Source: Oscillospiraceae bacterium (GTDB taxonomy: Bacteria > Bacillota > Clostridia > Oscillospirales > Acutalibacteraceae). Taken from it: a DNA stretch of 54,936 nucleotides. The position numbers were made by a program, and so were the translations under genes. The stretch is taken from the NCBI GenBank assembly GCA_902788995.1, contig CADAMO010000033.1, positions 1 to 54,936 on the forward strand. The letters are read 5' to 3'. Each line of letters starts with the position of its first letter. Position 1 is the stretch's first letter. The notes under the pieces are model-generated. The model did no database searches. It had not been told where the DNA came from and saw only the letters and a program-made list of their open reading frames with translations. Positions 41,512 through 50,455 of this stretch are shown here, piece after piece.

Positions 41512-44271
41512 TCAATAGGGATCGGCGATCTCGATTTCGACGTACGTCGAGCAATCGTGATACCGGATGACCGCTTCTCCTTCCGTCTGGTTGAATACGT
41601 AGCACCATCCGTCCCCGTCCGGCTCTTCCTCCGTATAGGAGAACGCAAAGCCGTTTGCCAGCAGCACGCCGGCATACCAATTGAGCATATCCTCATCGCT
41701 GTGGGGAAAGCTCTTTTTCGGGAACTGCAGATGGGCGATCCCCTCATCCTCTCCGATCCAGACGTCTGACGGAGTGATCTCCCACAGGGCGCCCGGATCC
41801 GCCGCGACGGGATACCCGACAAGATTCAGATAGGCGTCTTCGGAAGTGGAGATGACGGAGGTCACAGCCGCGTCGCCGTAGGACGTATGGACCGAAACGG
41901 TGACAGTTACTTCCTGACACGGCTTCAGGACTCTGACGATCACGACGTACAGCTCCGGGCCGGTACGGGCCAGCGAGACCTTCAGCAGATCCGGGCGGGA
42001 GGTCTTCACCGTCGGCTCCGCAGCCTCATACGAATCCACCAGCACAGGGATGAACACGGTGGCGTGCGGCAGGACCGTAACGTCCTGATACCCTCCGACA
42101 AGGCCCGGCGCGCGGTCGACCTTTTTGAATTCGGTCAAGGTCATGGGGTGGGACCGATCGATCGCCTCAACGGCAGCAGCGGGCGTCGCGTAAACGCAGC
42201 CGTTGCCCTGGTCGTTGCGGGCCAGCCAGAGGCCGATCACCCGGCCGGAACGGTCCAGAAACGGCGTGCCGGATTTACAGTCGTACGGGCCTACCGGATC
42301 ATAAAAGGAAAGTATTTTTCTGCCGAACGGATCCTCCGGGAAGGCGTCGGCGCTGTCCGGATAGACGGAGGTGCAGGCGTCGGAGGATCTTTCTCCGAAA
42401 TAGTACGCCTTTTCTCCCCGCGGCGGATCCGTTCGCAGGAGCTCCATCGCCTTTCCCGGGTTGTTCAGACGCAGCAGCACCAGATCGTTGACCGCATCGA
42501 TCCCCTCAACGCCGACGACCTTGAACGTTTCAACCGTCCCGTCGAAGAAGGATCTTGTGACCGAGATCCGATCGGCATGATGCACCAGCGACCACCGGCA
42601 TACCAGCGTTTTGCCGTCGTCAACGGCGAACCCGACGCCGACCGATTCGTAAGATGAAAACCCCGCGCGGACCTCAAACAGACCGCCGTTCAGCAGCAGC
42701 TCGGACAATTCCTCCTGCGGCTGCGGGACCTCCGGCGGAACGACGGCCGGTTCCCCCGCGGGGGGTTCGTCCAGATGCACGCTGATGCGGAGCACCAGCC
42801 GCGCGTCGGCAGCGGAAAGCGAGCCGTTGAAATCCACGTCGGCGGCGCGATACCGGTCGGTTCCTCTCTCGATCTGTTCCAGCTTAACGCTGGCGCGCAG
42901 TACGAGCCGGGCGTCGGCCGCCTTCACCTCGCCGTCTCCGTCCACGTCGCCGTAGCAAAAACGCGGCGTTCCGCCTGCAAAGACGACGGAGGCCTCCGTC
43001 AGCCTTTTGTTATCGTCGGGATTGATCTCCACAGCGCGCCACTGTTCCTCCGTCCCCCCGAAAACGACGGTCAGGCGGGGTTCCTCTTCCACGCTGTAAC
43101 ACGGAGGGAACGCCCCGTTGCCGATCTTTTTGACGCTGACGGGGATACGGACGGTTTCCAGCCCGGGGCAGTCGCTGAACGCCCTGCCTCCCAGCGTCGT
43201 CACGCTGTCCGGCAGCGAAACGGAAGTCAGGCTTTTGCAGCCGGAAAAGGCGTCTTCGCCCACGGTCCGCACGCCTTCGGGGATCGTGATCTCCTCCAGC
43301 GCGGCGCACTCCCAGAAGGCGCGGCTGCCGATCTCCGTCACGCCGTCCGGGATCGTGACCTCCTCCAGCGCGTAACACCCCTGACACATATTCTCCGGCA
43401 GGGAAGAGATCCCCTTTGGCAGCGTCAGACGGCGCAGCCCCGCCAGATTCTCGAACTGATACGGCTCCAGCTCCGTGATGCTGTCCGGCAGGATCAGCCC
43501 GGTCAGGTGGGGCTGATACGTCTGCCCTATCGTATCCGGATGGTCGAAGAACGCCAGCTCGCACAGATGCTTCGTGCCGGGCTTCAGCGTGATCTCCGTA
43601 TTTTCCGGCATATCGCCCTTGTACGCGTAGGCGAAGCTGTTGAGGTAGATCATGCCGTCCGGCTGCGCCCGGTACCAGGGCGTGTCGTAGAACGCCTGAC
43701 CGCCCAGATGCGTCAGCCCGGCGGGCAGCTTCACGTCTGTGACAGCGGTCCCCGCGAAGGCGGAACCGCCGAGGTAGGTAAGGTTCGCGGGCAGCCTGAC
43801 GCCGGTCAGCTTTTCGCATCCGCCGAACGCGCCGTCGCCGATGGATGTGACGCTCTCTGGCAGATCGATCGTTTCCAGCGCCTTGCAGTCGGTGAAGGCG
43901 CCGTTTTCAATGGATACGATTCCCTGGGGCAGGCTGACCTCCTCCAGCTCGTAAAACGGCGCGAAGGCGTTTTCGCCCACCGTGGTGCTGCCGGGCTGCA
44001 CCACCACGCGCTTAACGTGGTTCCGGAAGTCGAACAGGACGTCGCCCGCCGCCACGGACCACGGGAATTCATATCCCTCGTTGCCGATCATGGGCCCTTT
44101 GCCGACAATCGTCATGGTGCCGTTCTGTTCCAGCGTAAAGGTATGGTTGGAACCGAACTGCCCGCTGATGGGGTACGTGATCCCGTAGGGATGGGGGATC
44201 TCCTGCGCCGACGCGGGCAGCAGGCACCCGACCAGCAGCGCGAGAACAAGCAGTAAAGACAGTTTTTTCAT
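41512..44271 (-). CDS. Secreted LRR - dockerin - trypsin-like multidomain protein
   Basis: A 919-residue exported protein. Signal peptide 1-22 (ends ASA). Residues about 80-400 are BspA-type leucine-rich repeats (AFxxCxxLExVxLPxSVTxIG). About 440-500 is a two-repeat type I-like dockerin (YGDVDGDGEVKAADARLVL and DVDFNGSLSAADARLVL). About 520-690 resembles a trypsin-like peptidase: NDLVLLRL (Asp) and KSGTPFLDRSGRVIGLW (Ser) are recognisable, but the expected Thr-Asn-x-His site reads CRWS, so it may be inactive. The last 200 residues are unassigned. It is the third gene of the BlaI/BlaR1-type operon, 50 bp after the M56 gene, so probably induced by that sensor. Confidence 0.82.
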   Translation of the reverse strand: MKKLSLLLVLALLVGCLLPASAQEIPHPYGITYPISGQFGSNHTFTLEQNGTMTIVGKGPMIGNEGYEFPWSVAAGDVLFDFRNHVKRVVVQPGSTTVGENAFAPFYELEEVSLPQGIVSIENGAFTDCKALETIDLPESVTSIGDGAFGGCEKLTGVRLPANLTYLGGSAFAGTAVTDVKLPAGLTHLGGQAFYDTPWYRAQPDGMIYLNSFAYAYKGDMPENTEITLKPGTKHLCELAFFDHPDTIGQTYQPHLTGLILPDSITELEPYQFENLAGLRRLTLPKGISSLPENMCQGCYALEEVTIPDGVTEIGSRAFWECAALEEITIPEGVRTVGEDAFSGCKSLTSVSLPDSVTTLGGRAFSDCPGLETVRIPVSVKKIGNGAFPPCYSVEEEPRLTVVFGGTEEQWRAVEINPDDNKRLTEASVVFAGGTPRFCYGDVDGDGEVKAADARLVLRASVKLEQIERGTDRYRAADVDFNGSLSAADARLVLRISVHLDEPPAGEPAVVPPEVPQPQEELSELLLNGGLFEVRAGFSSYESVGVGFAVDDGKTLVCRWSLVHHADRISVTRSFFDGTVETFKVVGVEGIDAVNDLVLLRLNNPGKAMELLRTDPPRGEKAYYFGERSSDACTSVYPDSADAFPEDPFGRKILSFYDPVGPYDCKSGTPFLDRSGRVIGLWLARNDQGNGCVYATPAAAVEAIDRSHPMTLTEFKKVDRAPGLVGGYQDVTVLPHATVFIPVLVDSYEAAEPTVKTSRPDLLKVSLARTGPELYVVIVRVLKPCQEVTVTVSVHTSYGDAAVTSVISTSEDAYLNLVGYPVAADPGALWEITPSDVWIGEDEGIAHLQFPKKSFPHSDEDMLNWYAGVLLANGFAFSYTEEEPDGDGWCYVFNQTEGEAVIRYHDCSTYVEIEIADPY

Positions 44272-44321
44272 AGGGTTCTCCTTTCTGAGTTTCCGATGTG
44301 ATTCCTGTATTCCGGAAGCGG

Positions 44322-46244
44322 TCAATCGACCGCGACGGTCATTGGTTCGTCTTCCGGCGGGACCTCAATGCCGCCCGCGTAGTCCTCAAAGCCGTCTGCG
44401 GGGATCTCAATCTCATCCGCGGGGTCTTCACCGCCGTCATAGGGATCTTCAGGGGCGTCCGCGGGATTCTGAACGGCGTCAGAGTGATACGTGCCGGGAA
44501 GAATGCTCAGGCGGCTGATATAATCCCTGTAACCGTAAACCGTATACAGATCGTCCCCGGCTTGCATCGACACGTTGACAGAATCGGTATCGGGACCAAC
44601 GGCGAAGGGCCCCGGCAGCGCCGCAGCTTCATTATCCCGCGATTCTCCGTTGTGATCAACATCGCCCGAAGCGGCTCCGGCGTCATCGCCGCCGTAGGAG
44701 TACGAAGGCGGCGGAATCGTTGCCACGTCATCGCGGCCGTTCTCCTGCGCCTGCGCGCTGCCGCCATTGGCGTTCTGCGCGGCGCCCGGCTGTTCCCGCG
44801 GGGCGGCGTCCGGCGCGGCCGTCGTTTGCTCCGAAGCGGAACCGTTTCCGGCGGAAGGGGCTGCCGCCCCTGCTTCCGGTCCCTTCGCCGTCTGCGCAGC
44901 CGACCGCTCCCGCTGAGCGGTTCCCACGAACGGCAGGGGCGCATCGTCGGCGGCCTGTTTGGCGGGCGGCAGCGTTTTGCCGAACGCAGCGGGCGGATCG
45001 GCCGGCTTCTGCACGGCGTACCACGCCCCGTCAACCAGCAGCCAGCAATCCCTTTCGCCGTTTTTGAGATAGCTGTACTGAACGCTCCCGTTCGGGGCGC
45101 TCGCCGTGATCACGTATCGTTCGCCGCCGTTGACGTCCCCCGGCGTTTTGCCCGGCGCAAAGGCTCTTTCCTCGCACCGCAGCCCGGAAAGCCACGCGTC
45201 CCATCGCCGCAGCGCCTCGCCGTCGAACCGGCGTTCCTCCGTCTTTCCGCCGAGGATACGGGTGACCGCGATCTCAGTGACGCCCTTTTGGAACGAAAAG
45301 GATCTGGCGGCGGCGACCGGGTCCGTCATCAGGCTGACGACGACGAGCGCGCACAGCACGGCGGCGGTCAACAGGACCCAACCCGCCGGTTTTTTGTAAC
45401 CGAGCACGCTCCTGACGCGCTGCTTGACGCCCACCTCGCCGAAGGCCAGCGGGCAGGCGGAAACGCCCGTTCTTTGACAGCTGCAATCGAGAAGCGCCTG
45501 CGAATAGGCCGCGAGCCCGGCCTTATCCTTGCGGCGGATCACCTTTTCATCACACGCCGCTTCAATATCCCGGCACAGCAACATATAGGCGAGCCAGCAC
45601 AGCGGGTTGAACCAATGCGCCGCCAGCAGCAGATACCCCAGAGGCTTCCAGAGGTGGTCGCCCCGTTTGAAATGGGCCGTTTCATGCTCGACTACGTTCT
45701 GCAGCGTCTCCTCCGGCAGGTCGGCGGGCACGTAGATCGCCGGCCGGAGCAACCCGAGGAGGAACGGCGACGCGATCTCGTCACACACCATGACGCCGTC
45801 CTTCGACGGGACCGCCGTCGCCACGGACCGTTTCAGCTTCATATAACTTACCAGCGCGCAGACCAGCATGACGGCCACGCCGACAAGCCACACCGCCGAT
45901 ACCGCCGTGATGAAAACGTCCGTCCGGGCGGCGTCAGCGGCGGCCGGCGCAGCGGCGGAGGAAAGTGCCGGGACAGCCGCCTCGTTGACGACGGCGCTTC
46001 CCGCATCGAACGCCCCGTATGGCGCCGCGGCCGTCTCCCGCGGGACCGACTCGCCCCTCGGGATCAGGCTGAAAACACTTTTGACCGAAACCGGACACGC
46101 CAGCCGGACCCCCACAAGCCCCCAAAGAAGGCAGATGATCCATTTCGGCGCTTTTTTCAGAATAACACGCAGCACAACGACGGCAAGGATCATATACCCG
46201 GCCGTAACGCTCATATGCAGCAGCGTCAGGAATATTTCGCCCAT
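44322..46244 (-). CDS. BlaR1/MecR1-like M56 sensor metallopeptidase
   Basis: A 640-residue membrane protein. Four N-terminal hydrophobic segments surround the zinc site HETAH (187-191) and the family strings GDHLWKPLGYLLLAAHWFNPLCWL and EAACDEKVIRRKDK. One membrane helix near 295 is followed by an unusual extracytoplasmic part rich in Ala, Gly, Gln, Asp and Pro (about 400-640) with no penicillin-binding fold visible. The stimulus is thus unlikely to be a beta-lactam in the BlaR1 manner. ATG 46244 uses an AGGAGG inside the end of the repressor gene; the two genes overlap or abut. Confidence 0.88.
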   Translation of the reverse strand: MGEIFLTLLHMSVTAGYMILAVVVLRVILKKAPKWIICLLWGLVGVRLACPVSVKSVFSLIPRGESVPRETAAAPYGAFDAGSAVVNEAAVPALSSAAAPAAADAARTDVFITAVSAVWLVGVAVMLVCALVSYMKLKRSVATAVPSKDGVMVCDEIASPFLLGLLRPAIYVPADLPEETLQNVVEHETAHFKRGDHLWKPLGYLLLAAHWFNPLCWLAYMLLCRDIEAACDEKVIRRKDKAGLAAYSQALLDCSCQRTGVSACPLAFGEVGVKQRVRSVLGYKKPAGWVLLTAAVLCALVVVSLMTDPVAAARSFSFQKGVTEIAVTRILGGKTEERRFDGEALRRWDAWLSGLRCEERAFAPGKTPGDVNGGERYVITASAPNGSVQYSYLKNGERDCWLLVDGAWYAVQKPADPPAAFGKTLPPAKQAADDAPLPFVGTAQRERSAAQTAKGPEAGAAAPSAGNGSASEQTTAAPDAAPREQPGAAQNANGGSAQAQENGRDDVATIPPPSYSYGGDDAGAASGDVDHNGESRDNEAAALPGPFAVGPDTDSVNVSMQAGDDLYTVYGYRDYISRLSILPGTYHSDAVQNPADAPEDPYDGGEDPADEIEIPADGFEDYAGGIEVPPEDEPMTVAVD

Positions 46245-46246
46245 AT

Positions 46247-46609
46247 TCACGCCTCCTTAAAAGCGTCGATCATCCTCTGGATCTCGTTCGCTTCCTGCGC
46301 CGTCAGCTTTTTATGGGAAACAAACGCGGCGACAAAATCCGGCAGAGAACCCCGATAGGAAGCCATGACGACCTGTTCGCTTTTCGCCGCGTAAAACTCT
46401 TCCCGCGAGACCAGAGAGGTAACTGTGCCGTTCTCATTTTGCAGCAGCCCCTTTTCGCAGAGCTTTCGCAGCACGGTGTAGGTGGTGGGCTTTTTCCAAC
46501 ACAGCTCTTTTTCACACAGCTTGACCAGCGCGCCGGACGCAATCGGCTCGTTGGCCCAGACCAGATCCGCAAAACGCTCCTGCGCTGTGCCAAGCTCAAA
46601 ATCAACCAT
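46247..46609 (-). CDS. BlaI/MecI/CopY family transcriptional repressor
   Basis: A 120-residue winged-helix repressor: helix-turn-helix KPTTYTVLRKLCEKGLL with wing (NGTVTSLVSREEF), and a C-terminal dimerisation part that in the family is cut by the partner M56 protease. ATG 46609 has GGGAGG 7 nt upstream. It heads the operon blaI-like, M56, LRR-dockerin, membrane protein, behind a promoter overlapped by two dyads (probable autoregulation). Confidence 0.92.
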   Translation of the reverse strand: MVDFELGTAQERFADLVWANEPIASGALVKLCEKELCWKKPTTYTVLRKLCEKGLLQNENGTVTSLVSREEFYAAKSEQVVMASYRGSLPDFVAAFVSHKKLTAQEANEIQRMIDAFKEA

Positions 46610-46630
46610 AAAAAAACCTCCCGACAAATG

Positions 46631-46686
46631 CGGTTTATTCAAATAGACCGCACGATCAGTTTATCACAATAAACCGACCCTGTCAA
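46631..46686 (-). promoter_or_regulatory. Promoter and twin operators of the BlaI-type operon
   Basis: Minus strand -35 TTGACA (46686-46681), 17-bp spacer, -10 TAAACT (46663-46658). Two 20-bp dyads, 46657-46676 (over spacer and -10) and 46631-46650 (downstream), share the form CGGTTTATT-N2-AATAAACCG with few mismatches; their centres are 26 bp apart. They differ from the classic TACA/TGTA BlaI operator. Confidence 0.8.
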
Positions 46687-46775
46687 GAGGATATTGCCCT
46701 ATTCTGAATGAGGCAAGAAAGCGACTTTCCGCTGCCCGTTGTCCGATAAAGCCCCGCTGAGATTCTTTCACCCTT

Positions 46776-47588
46776 TTATCCGGGGGAAGTCCGCCACGCG
46801 CCTTCGCGGAAGCGGGCGATCATCTCCCGGGTAAGGGAAAAGTGATCATCCGGGAAGTCGATCTCCTCCGCCGTGAACCAGCGGCCTTCCTTCAGCTCGT
46901 CGTGATCCACCCGGATGGCGTCGCTGCCGTCGACCTCGCAAAAGTACCCCAGCAGCAGGCTGCCGCTGAGGCCCCAGGGCTGGGACTTATAATAGCGGAT
47001 GTTTTTCACCCGCAGGCCGGTCTCCTCCATCACTTCCCGCTCCACGGTCTGCTCCGGCGTTTCGCCGATCTCGGTGTAACCGGCCACCAGCGCCCAATGG
47101 GCGTAGCCGCGGTTGTATTTGGTGAGGCAGATCTTGTCGCCGTTCTCCACCCCCACGATCACCGCCGGGGCGATGGCCGGATAGACCGTATTGCCGCAGC
47201 CGCAGACCATGGCGCGCTCCGTTTGGCTGTGGCGCATGACCGCGCCGCAGCGGCCGCAAAAGCGGTGATCCCGGTACCAGCGGTACAGGTGCAGCGCCGT
47301 CACCCCGGCGAAGGCCTGCTCCCGGGGCGGGTACTGCCGCAGCACCGCGACGGCCTCATAGGCGTAATCCCCGAAGGGCGCCGCCTCGCAGAGATAATAA
47401 CGCCGCTCCCCGATGGAAAACAGATACCGGCCAGATCCGCCGCACTCCCCCACCGTGGGGAAATGGAGCGCCCCGCCCTGCAGCGACAGCAGCACAGCGT
47501 CCGCCCGGAAGCAGAGGGCGAAATCCTCCGGCCGGGGCGGGAGATCGGCAAAACGGTTATCCAGACGCGTCTCAATATCCTGTATCAT
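46776..47588 (-). CDS. nudC: NAD(H)/NADH pyrophosphatase or NAD-RNA decapping Nudix hydrolase
   Basis: A 270-residue NudC-type protein. Zinc ribbon CGRCGAVM ... CGCGNTVYP at about 110-130. Nudix box GYTEIGETPEQTVEREVMEETG follows at about 168, then the NudC-specific SQPW at about 198. It hydrolyses NAD(H) or removes NAD caps from RNA. ATG 47588 has AGAGGTG upstream. It stands alone between the BlaI-type operon and a divergent peptidase gene. Confidence 0.92.
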   Translation of the reverse strand: MIQDIETRLDNRFADLPPRPEDFALCFRADAVLLSLQGGALHFPTVGECGGSGRYLFSIGERRYYLCEAAPFGDYAYEAVAVLRQYPPREQAFAGVTALHLYRWYRDHRFCGRCGAVMRHSQTERAMVCGCGNTVYPAIAPAVIVGVENGDKICLTKYNRGYAHWALVAGYTEIGETPEQTVEREVMEETGLRVKNIRYYKSQPWGLSGSLLLGYFCEVDGSDAIRVDHDELKEGRWFTAEEIDFPDDHFSLTREMIARFREGAWRTSPG

Positions 47589-47657
47589 AGGGCACCTCTT
47601 TCGATTTCTCTTTTTTCAAGAAAAGTGAAACAAAATACGTATTTTTGTATAAAATGC

Positions 47658-47686
47658 TTGCTTTTTTCCGGCGGGTAGCATAAAAT
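47658..47686 (+). promoter_or_regulatory. Promoter of the M28 peptidase gene
   Basis: TTGCTT (47658-47663), 17-bp spacer, TAAAAT (47681-47686). Confidence 0.7.
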
Positions 47687-47714
47687 ATGGCTATCGGTAT
47701 CGGGAGGAGAAAAG

Positions 47715-49043
47715 ATGAGAGAAGAAATCAGCCGCTACGTGCATGACGCCTACGCCATCGTTTGCCATGCCGCCAACGTGATCGGGCCGCGCCTGCCCGG
47801 CAGCGCCAACGAAAAAAAATTCGCCGACTACATGGAAGCGAAGATGCAGAACATCGGTCTGAAGACCCACAAGGAGCCCTTTGCGGTGGCCCCGCGGTCT
47901 TCCATCGGCGGCGTGCCCACCATCGGCTGGATCAGCGTGGTCATCAGTCTCATGATGTACCCGGCCCGCATCTGGCCTTTTCTGTGGTTCCCCATCACCT
48001 TTGCCGTCTGTCTGAGCTGGGTGTGGATCATCGGCTGCGTGTTTTTGTACCACACTTGGTTTGACAAGCTGTTCCAGCAGAAAAAGTCCCAGAACGTCTA
48101 CGGCGAACTGCTGCCCGAGGACGGCAAATACGACTACACCGTCATTCTCTCCGGCCATACGGATACCTCCTGGAACTGGAAACATTCTGAAAAGACTTAT
48201 TATAATCGTAAAAACAACATCTGGCGCGGCATCATTCCTATCTATCTCAAGGTGGGCTTCAGCGCAGTCTGCTACGTGGTGGCGTCGCTCCTTTCCATTT
48301 TCATGATGCTGCTGCACTCCGGCTTTTTCAGCTGGTGCAAACCCATCTTTGAGTCGCATTTCTTCTATTATTTCAATCTGGTCATGCTGGTGCTGCCCGC
48401 CGTCACCGCCATCGGCAGCGCGTTCCTGATCCAATGGAACGACCCAAAGGAGGAAGTCGCCTCCCCCGGCGCCATGGATAACGCCACCGGCTGCGCGCTT
48501 GCCTACACCGTCACGGAGTATTTCCGCGACCACCCGGAAAAGATGCCGAAGAACTGCCGCATCATCAGCATGTGCACCGGCTCGGAAGAGGCCGGCCTGC
48601 GGGGCTCCATGGCCTTCGCCAAAGAGCACAAGGGCGAAGACATTCTGAAGAACGCCTGGAACATCAACATTGACTCCATCGCGGACGAGGGCTATTTTGA
48701 AGTGGTCATCAAGGACGACTGGCAGTTCACCCGTTTTGACAAGGACCTGGAACAGATGTTCAGGGATACCTTCAAGGAGCTGAACATTGAAAGCGTGAAA
48801 GGCCCCGCGATCCACAACCCCGTGGGCGGCTGCGACAGCACGCCCATGACCCGGGCGGGGATCAAATCCGTCACCTTCGCCGCCCAGAACCCGGTGCTGA
48901 CCTATTACTACCACACCTTCCGGGACCGCCCCGAGCGCTTCACCCCCGAGACCGTAGGCAAGGGCTTTGAGGTCATTCTCGGCGTGATCGACAAGATCGG
49001 AAAGTTCCAGGAGGAACACGGGTACAACGGCGTGAACCATTAA
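47715..49043 (+). CDS. M28 family zinc aminopeptidase with internal membrane segments
   Basis: A 442-residue protein. M28 metal ligands in order: His and Asp in SGHTDT (about 147), Asp in PGAMDNATG (about 256), Glu-Glu in GSEEAGLRGS (about 290), Asp in NINIDS, His in YYYHTF (about 397). Two hydrophobic regions are inserted between the N-terminal part and the catalytic core (about 72-110 and 175-235), so the enzyme is membrane-embedded, unusual for secreted M28 peptidases. GGGAGG precedes ATG 47715. It has its own promoter and terminator. Confidence 0.9.
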   Translation: MREEISRYVHDAYAIVCHAANVIGPRLPGSANEKKFADYMEAKMQNIGLKTHKEPFAVAPRSSIGGVPTIGWISVVISLMMYPARIWPFLWFPITFAVCLSWVWIIGCVFLYHTWFDKLFQQKKSQNVYGELLPEDGKYDYTVILSGHTDTSWNWKHSEKTYYNRKNNIWRGIIPIYLKVGFSAVCYVVASLLSIFMMLLHSGFFSWCKPIFESHFFYYFNLVMLVLPAVTAIGSAFLIQWNDPKEEVASPGAMDNATGCALAYTVTEYFRDHPEKMPKNCRIISMCTGSEEAGLRGSMAFAKEHKGEDILKNAWNINIDSIADEGYFEVVIKDDWQFTRFDKDLEQMFRDTFKELNIESVKGPAIHNPVGGCDSTPMTRAGIKSVTFAAQNPVLTYYYHTFRDRPERFTPETVGKGFEVILGVIDKIGKFQEEHGYNGVNH

Positions 49044-49060
49044 AGCCGGAAATTATCAGT

Positions 49061-49103
49061 CGGAAGTCTTTTCCCGTCAATAAGGGAAAGACTTCCGTTT
49101 TTT
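49061..49103 (+). terminator. Terminator of the M28 gene
   Basis: Stem of about 14 bp with one bulge (49061-49075, 49084-49097) followed by six T. The arm AGTCGGAAGTC also fits the heptad pattern. Confidence 0.85.
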
Positions 49104-49138
49104 ATCACGGATCATTGGGAGATTTCATATCGACAAAC

Positions 49139-49266
49139 AGTCGTAAGTCGTGAGTCGTAAGTCGTAAGAAAAAGTTGTTTTGTAAGAATGAAAATCCGTT
49201 GGTTTTTCAGCGTAATACAGGAACGCCCGAAGGGCTACTTACGACTCACGACTTACGACTTACGAC
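49139..49266. repeat. AG-phased heptad array H6, inverted pair
   Basis: Left 49139-49166: four units AGTCGTA, AGTCGTG, AGTCGTA, AGTCGTA type. Right 49239-49266: TTACGAC, TCACGAC, TTACGAC twice. 72 bp between. The same unit as array H5. It fills the gap between the M28 terminator and the HAD gene. Confidence 0.9.
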
Positions 49267-49326
49267 TTGAGCCAACGCCCCGCCAAATCCCAATTGCCGG
49301 CCCCGCCATGCTCCGCGACGATCCGT

Positions 49327-49947
49327 TTATGACATAATCGCCTTTACCAGGTCAAACAGCGCTTCCGTCGTGCGGACGCGGTGATCGCAGTTTACTTCCG
49401 GCAGGTCGCCGAACTCGTCAAAGAGACAGGTGTGCACCCCGGCGTTGACGCCGGAGCCCACGTCGATCAGCCGGTCCCCCAGCATCAGGCAGTCGTCTTT
49501 GTTCAGCGCGTGCTTTTCCATCAAATATTCAATGGCGTCCGGGGCGGGCTTATGGGGAAAACCATGCTCCCTTGTCACCGCGTCAGCGAAAAACCTGTCT
49601 AACGAATACCGTTCCAGATATTGCCGCGACACAACGTCCCGGTGGGTGTACAGATAATTTTTTCCGCCGTTGTTCACAATATATTCAAGAATCTGCGGTA
49701 TCATAGGATAAGGCTTTCCCTCGGGACGGAAATCAAGGTCGTTCTCAACGGCGTAAAAGGCGGCGGTCATGACTTCGTCAAAGCCGTAATACCGCAGCGC
49801 GTCCCATATTGTGATTTTCAGATGGGCAAAGACCTCTTCCCGCTTGAAGGGCACGCCGTACCGGCGGCAGGTCTCGCAGAAGGCGGCCAGCGTGTGGGGG
49901 TAGGTATCGAACAGCATACCGTCGAAATCCCAGATAAAGTGCTTCAT
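49327..49947 (-). CDS. HAD-superfamily phosphatase (phosphoglycolate phosphatase-like)
   Basis: A 206-residue HAD hydrolase. Motif I DFDGMLFD with nucleophile Asp7 and acid Asp9; motif II YTHRD; motif III Lys in FPHKPAPDAIEYL; motif IV LGDRLIDVGSG. The helical cap between motifs I and II is of the C1 type. Substrate unknown. ATG 49947 overlaps the stop of the Xre gene (4 bp), so both are one transcript. Confidence 0.9.
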   Translation of the reverse strand: MKHFIWDFDGMLFDTYPHTLAAFCETCRRYGVPFKREEVFAHLKITIWDALRYYGFDEVMTAAFYAVENDLDFRPEGKPYPMIPQILEYIVNNGGKNYLYTHRDVVSRQYLERYSLDRFFADAVTREHGFPHKPAPDAIEYLMEKHALNKDDCLMLGDRLIDVGSGVNAGVHTCLFDEFGDLPEVNCDHRVRTTEALFDLVKAIMS

Positions 49948-50288
49948 TTCTTTTTCCGCTCCCGTTTCTTCTGTTTATGGGCGCGCTCCATGGCCTTTTT
50001 CTTCGCCTTGTCTTTGGCCTTTTCATTTTTCTCCTGCGCTTTGATGAGGGCTGCGGTCTCTTTGCTCTCGCCGCTTTCACCAATGAGCTCCGACACGCCC
50101 ACGCCGCAGACCTGCGCGATATTCAGCAGCACAAACACATCGGGCACGCCGTCGCCCCGTTCCCATTTGGAAACGGATTTATCGGAATAGCTGATGCAAT
50201 CGGCCAGCTCCTGCTGGGTCAGGCCGTTCAGCTTGCGGTATTTTACCAGATTTTCCGCCAGTTTTTTCCGGAATTCCTGTTCAGTCAT
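49944..50288 (-). CDS. Xre/Cro-type helix-turn-helix regulator with Lys-rich tail
   Basis: A 114-residue protein. The helix-turn-helix is at about 12-65 (NLVKYRKLNGLTQQELADCISYSDKSVSKWERG). The last 45 residues are nearly all Lys, Glu, Ala and Arg (KAKDKAKKKAMERAHKQKKRERKKK), an unusual basic tail. ATG 50288 is the start that includes the whole domain; its ribosome site is weak. Palindromes over the promoter suggest autoregulation. Confidence 0.88.
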   Translation of the reverse strand: MTEQEFRKKLAENLVKYRKLNGLTQQELADCISYSDKSVSKWERGDGVPDVFVLLNIAQVCGVGVSELIGESGESKETAALIKAQEKNEKAKDKAKKKAMERAHKQKKRERKKK

Positions 50289-50304
50289 AATATCACCGCT
50301 TCTC

Positions 50305-50357
50305 ATTCTACTCTCCGTAGAGTGATCTGTCAAGTGGAACTCTACTGACAGTAGAGT
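50305..50357 (-). promoter_or_regulatory. Xre promoter and dyad operators
   Basis: Minus strand TTGACA (50333-50328), 17-bp spacer, TAGAAT (50310-50305). A perfect 19-bp palindrome ACTCTACTGACAGTAGAGT (50339-50357) lies just upstream of -35, and a related half-degenerate dyad ACTCTCCGTAGAGT (50310-50323) overlaps the spacer. Probable Xre operators. Confidence 0.7.
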
Positions 50358-50376
50358 CAATTCCACTGTTCGGGTG

Positions 50377-50406
50377 TTTACGGCAAGAAAACCTGTCGGG
50401 TATAAT
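50377..50406 (+). promoter_or_regulatory. Promoter of the hemolysin III gene
   Basis: TTTACG (50377-50382), 18-bp spacer, TATAAT (50401-50406). The 19-bp Xre palindrome ends 20 bp upstream, so both divergent promoters may be controlled. Confidence 0.65.
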
Positions 50407-50455
50407 GCGGCCATGCTTTTCCGAAAGGCAAATCTCATGAAAACAGGGGAAAAAC

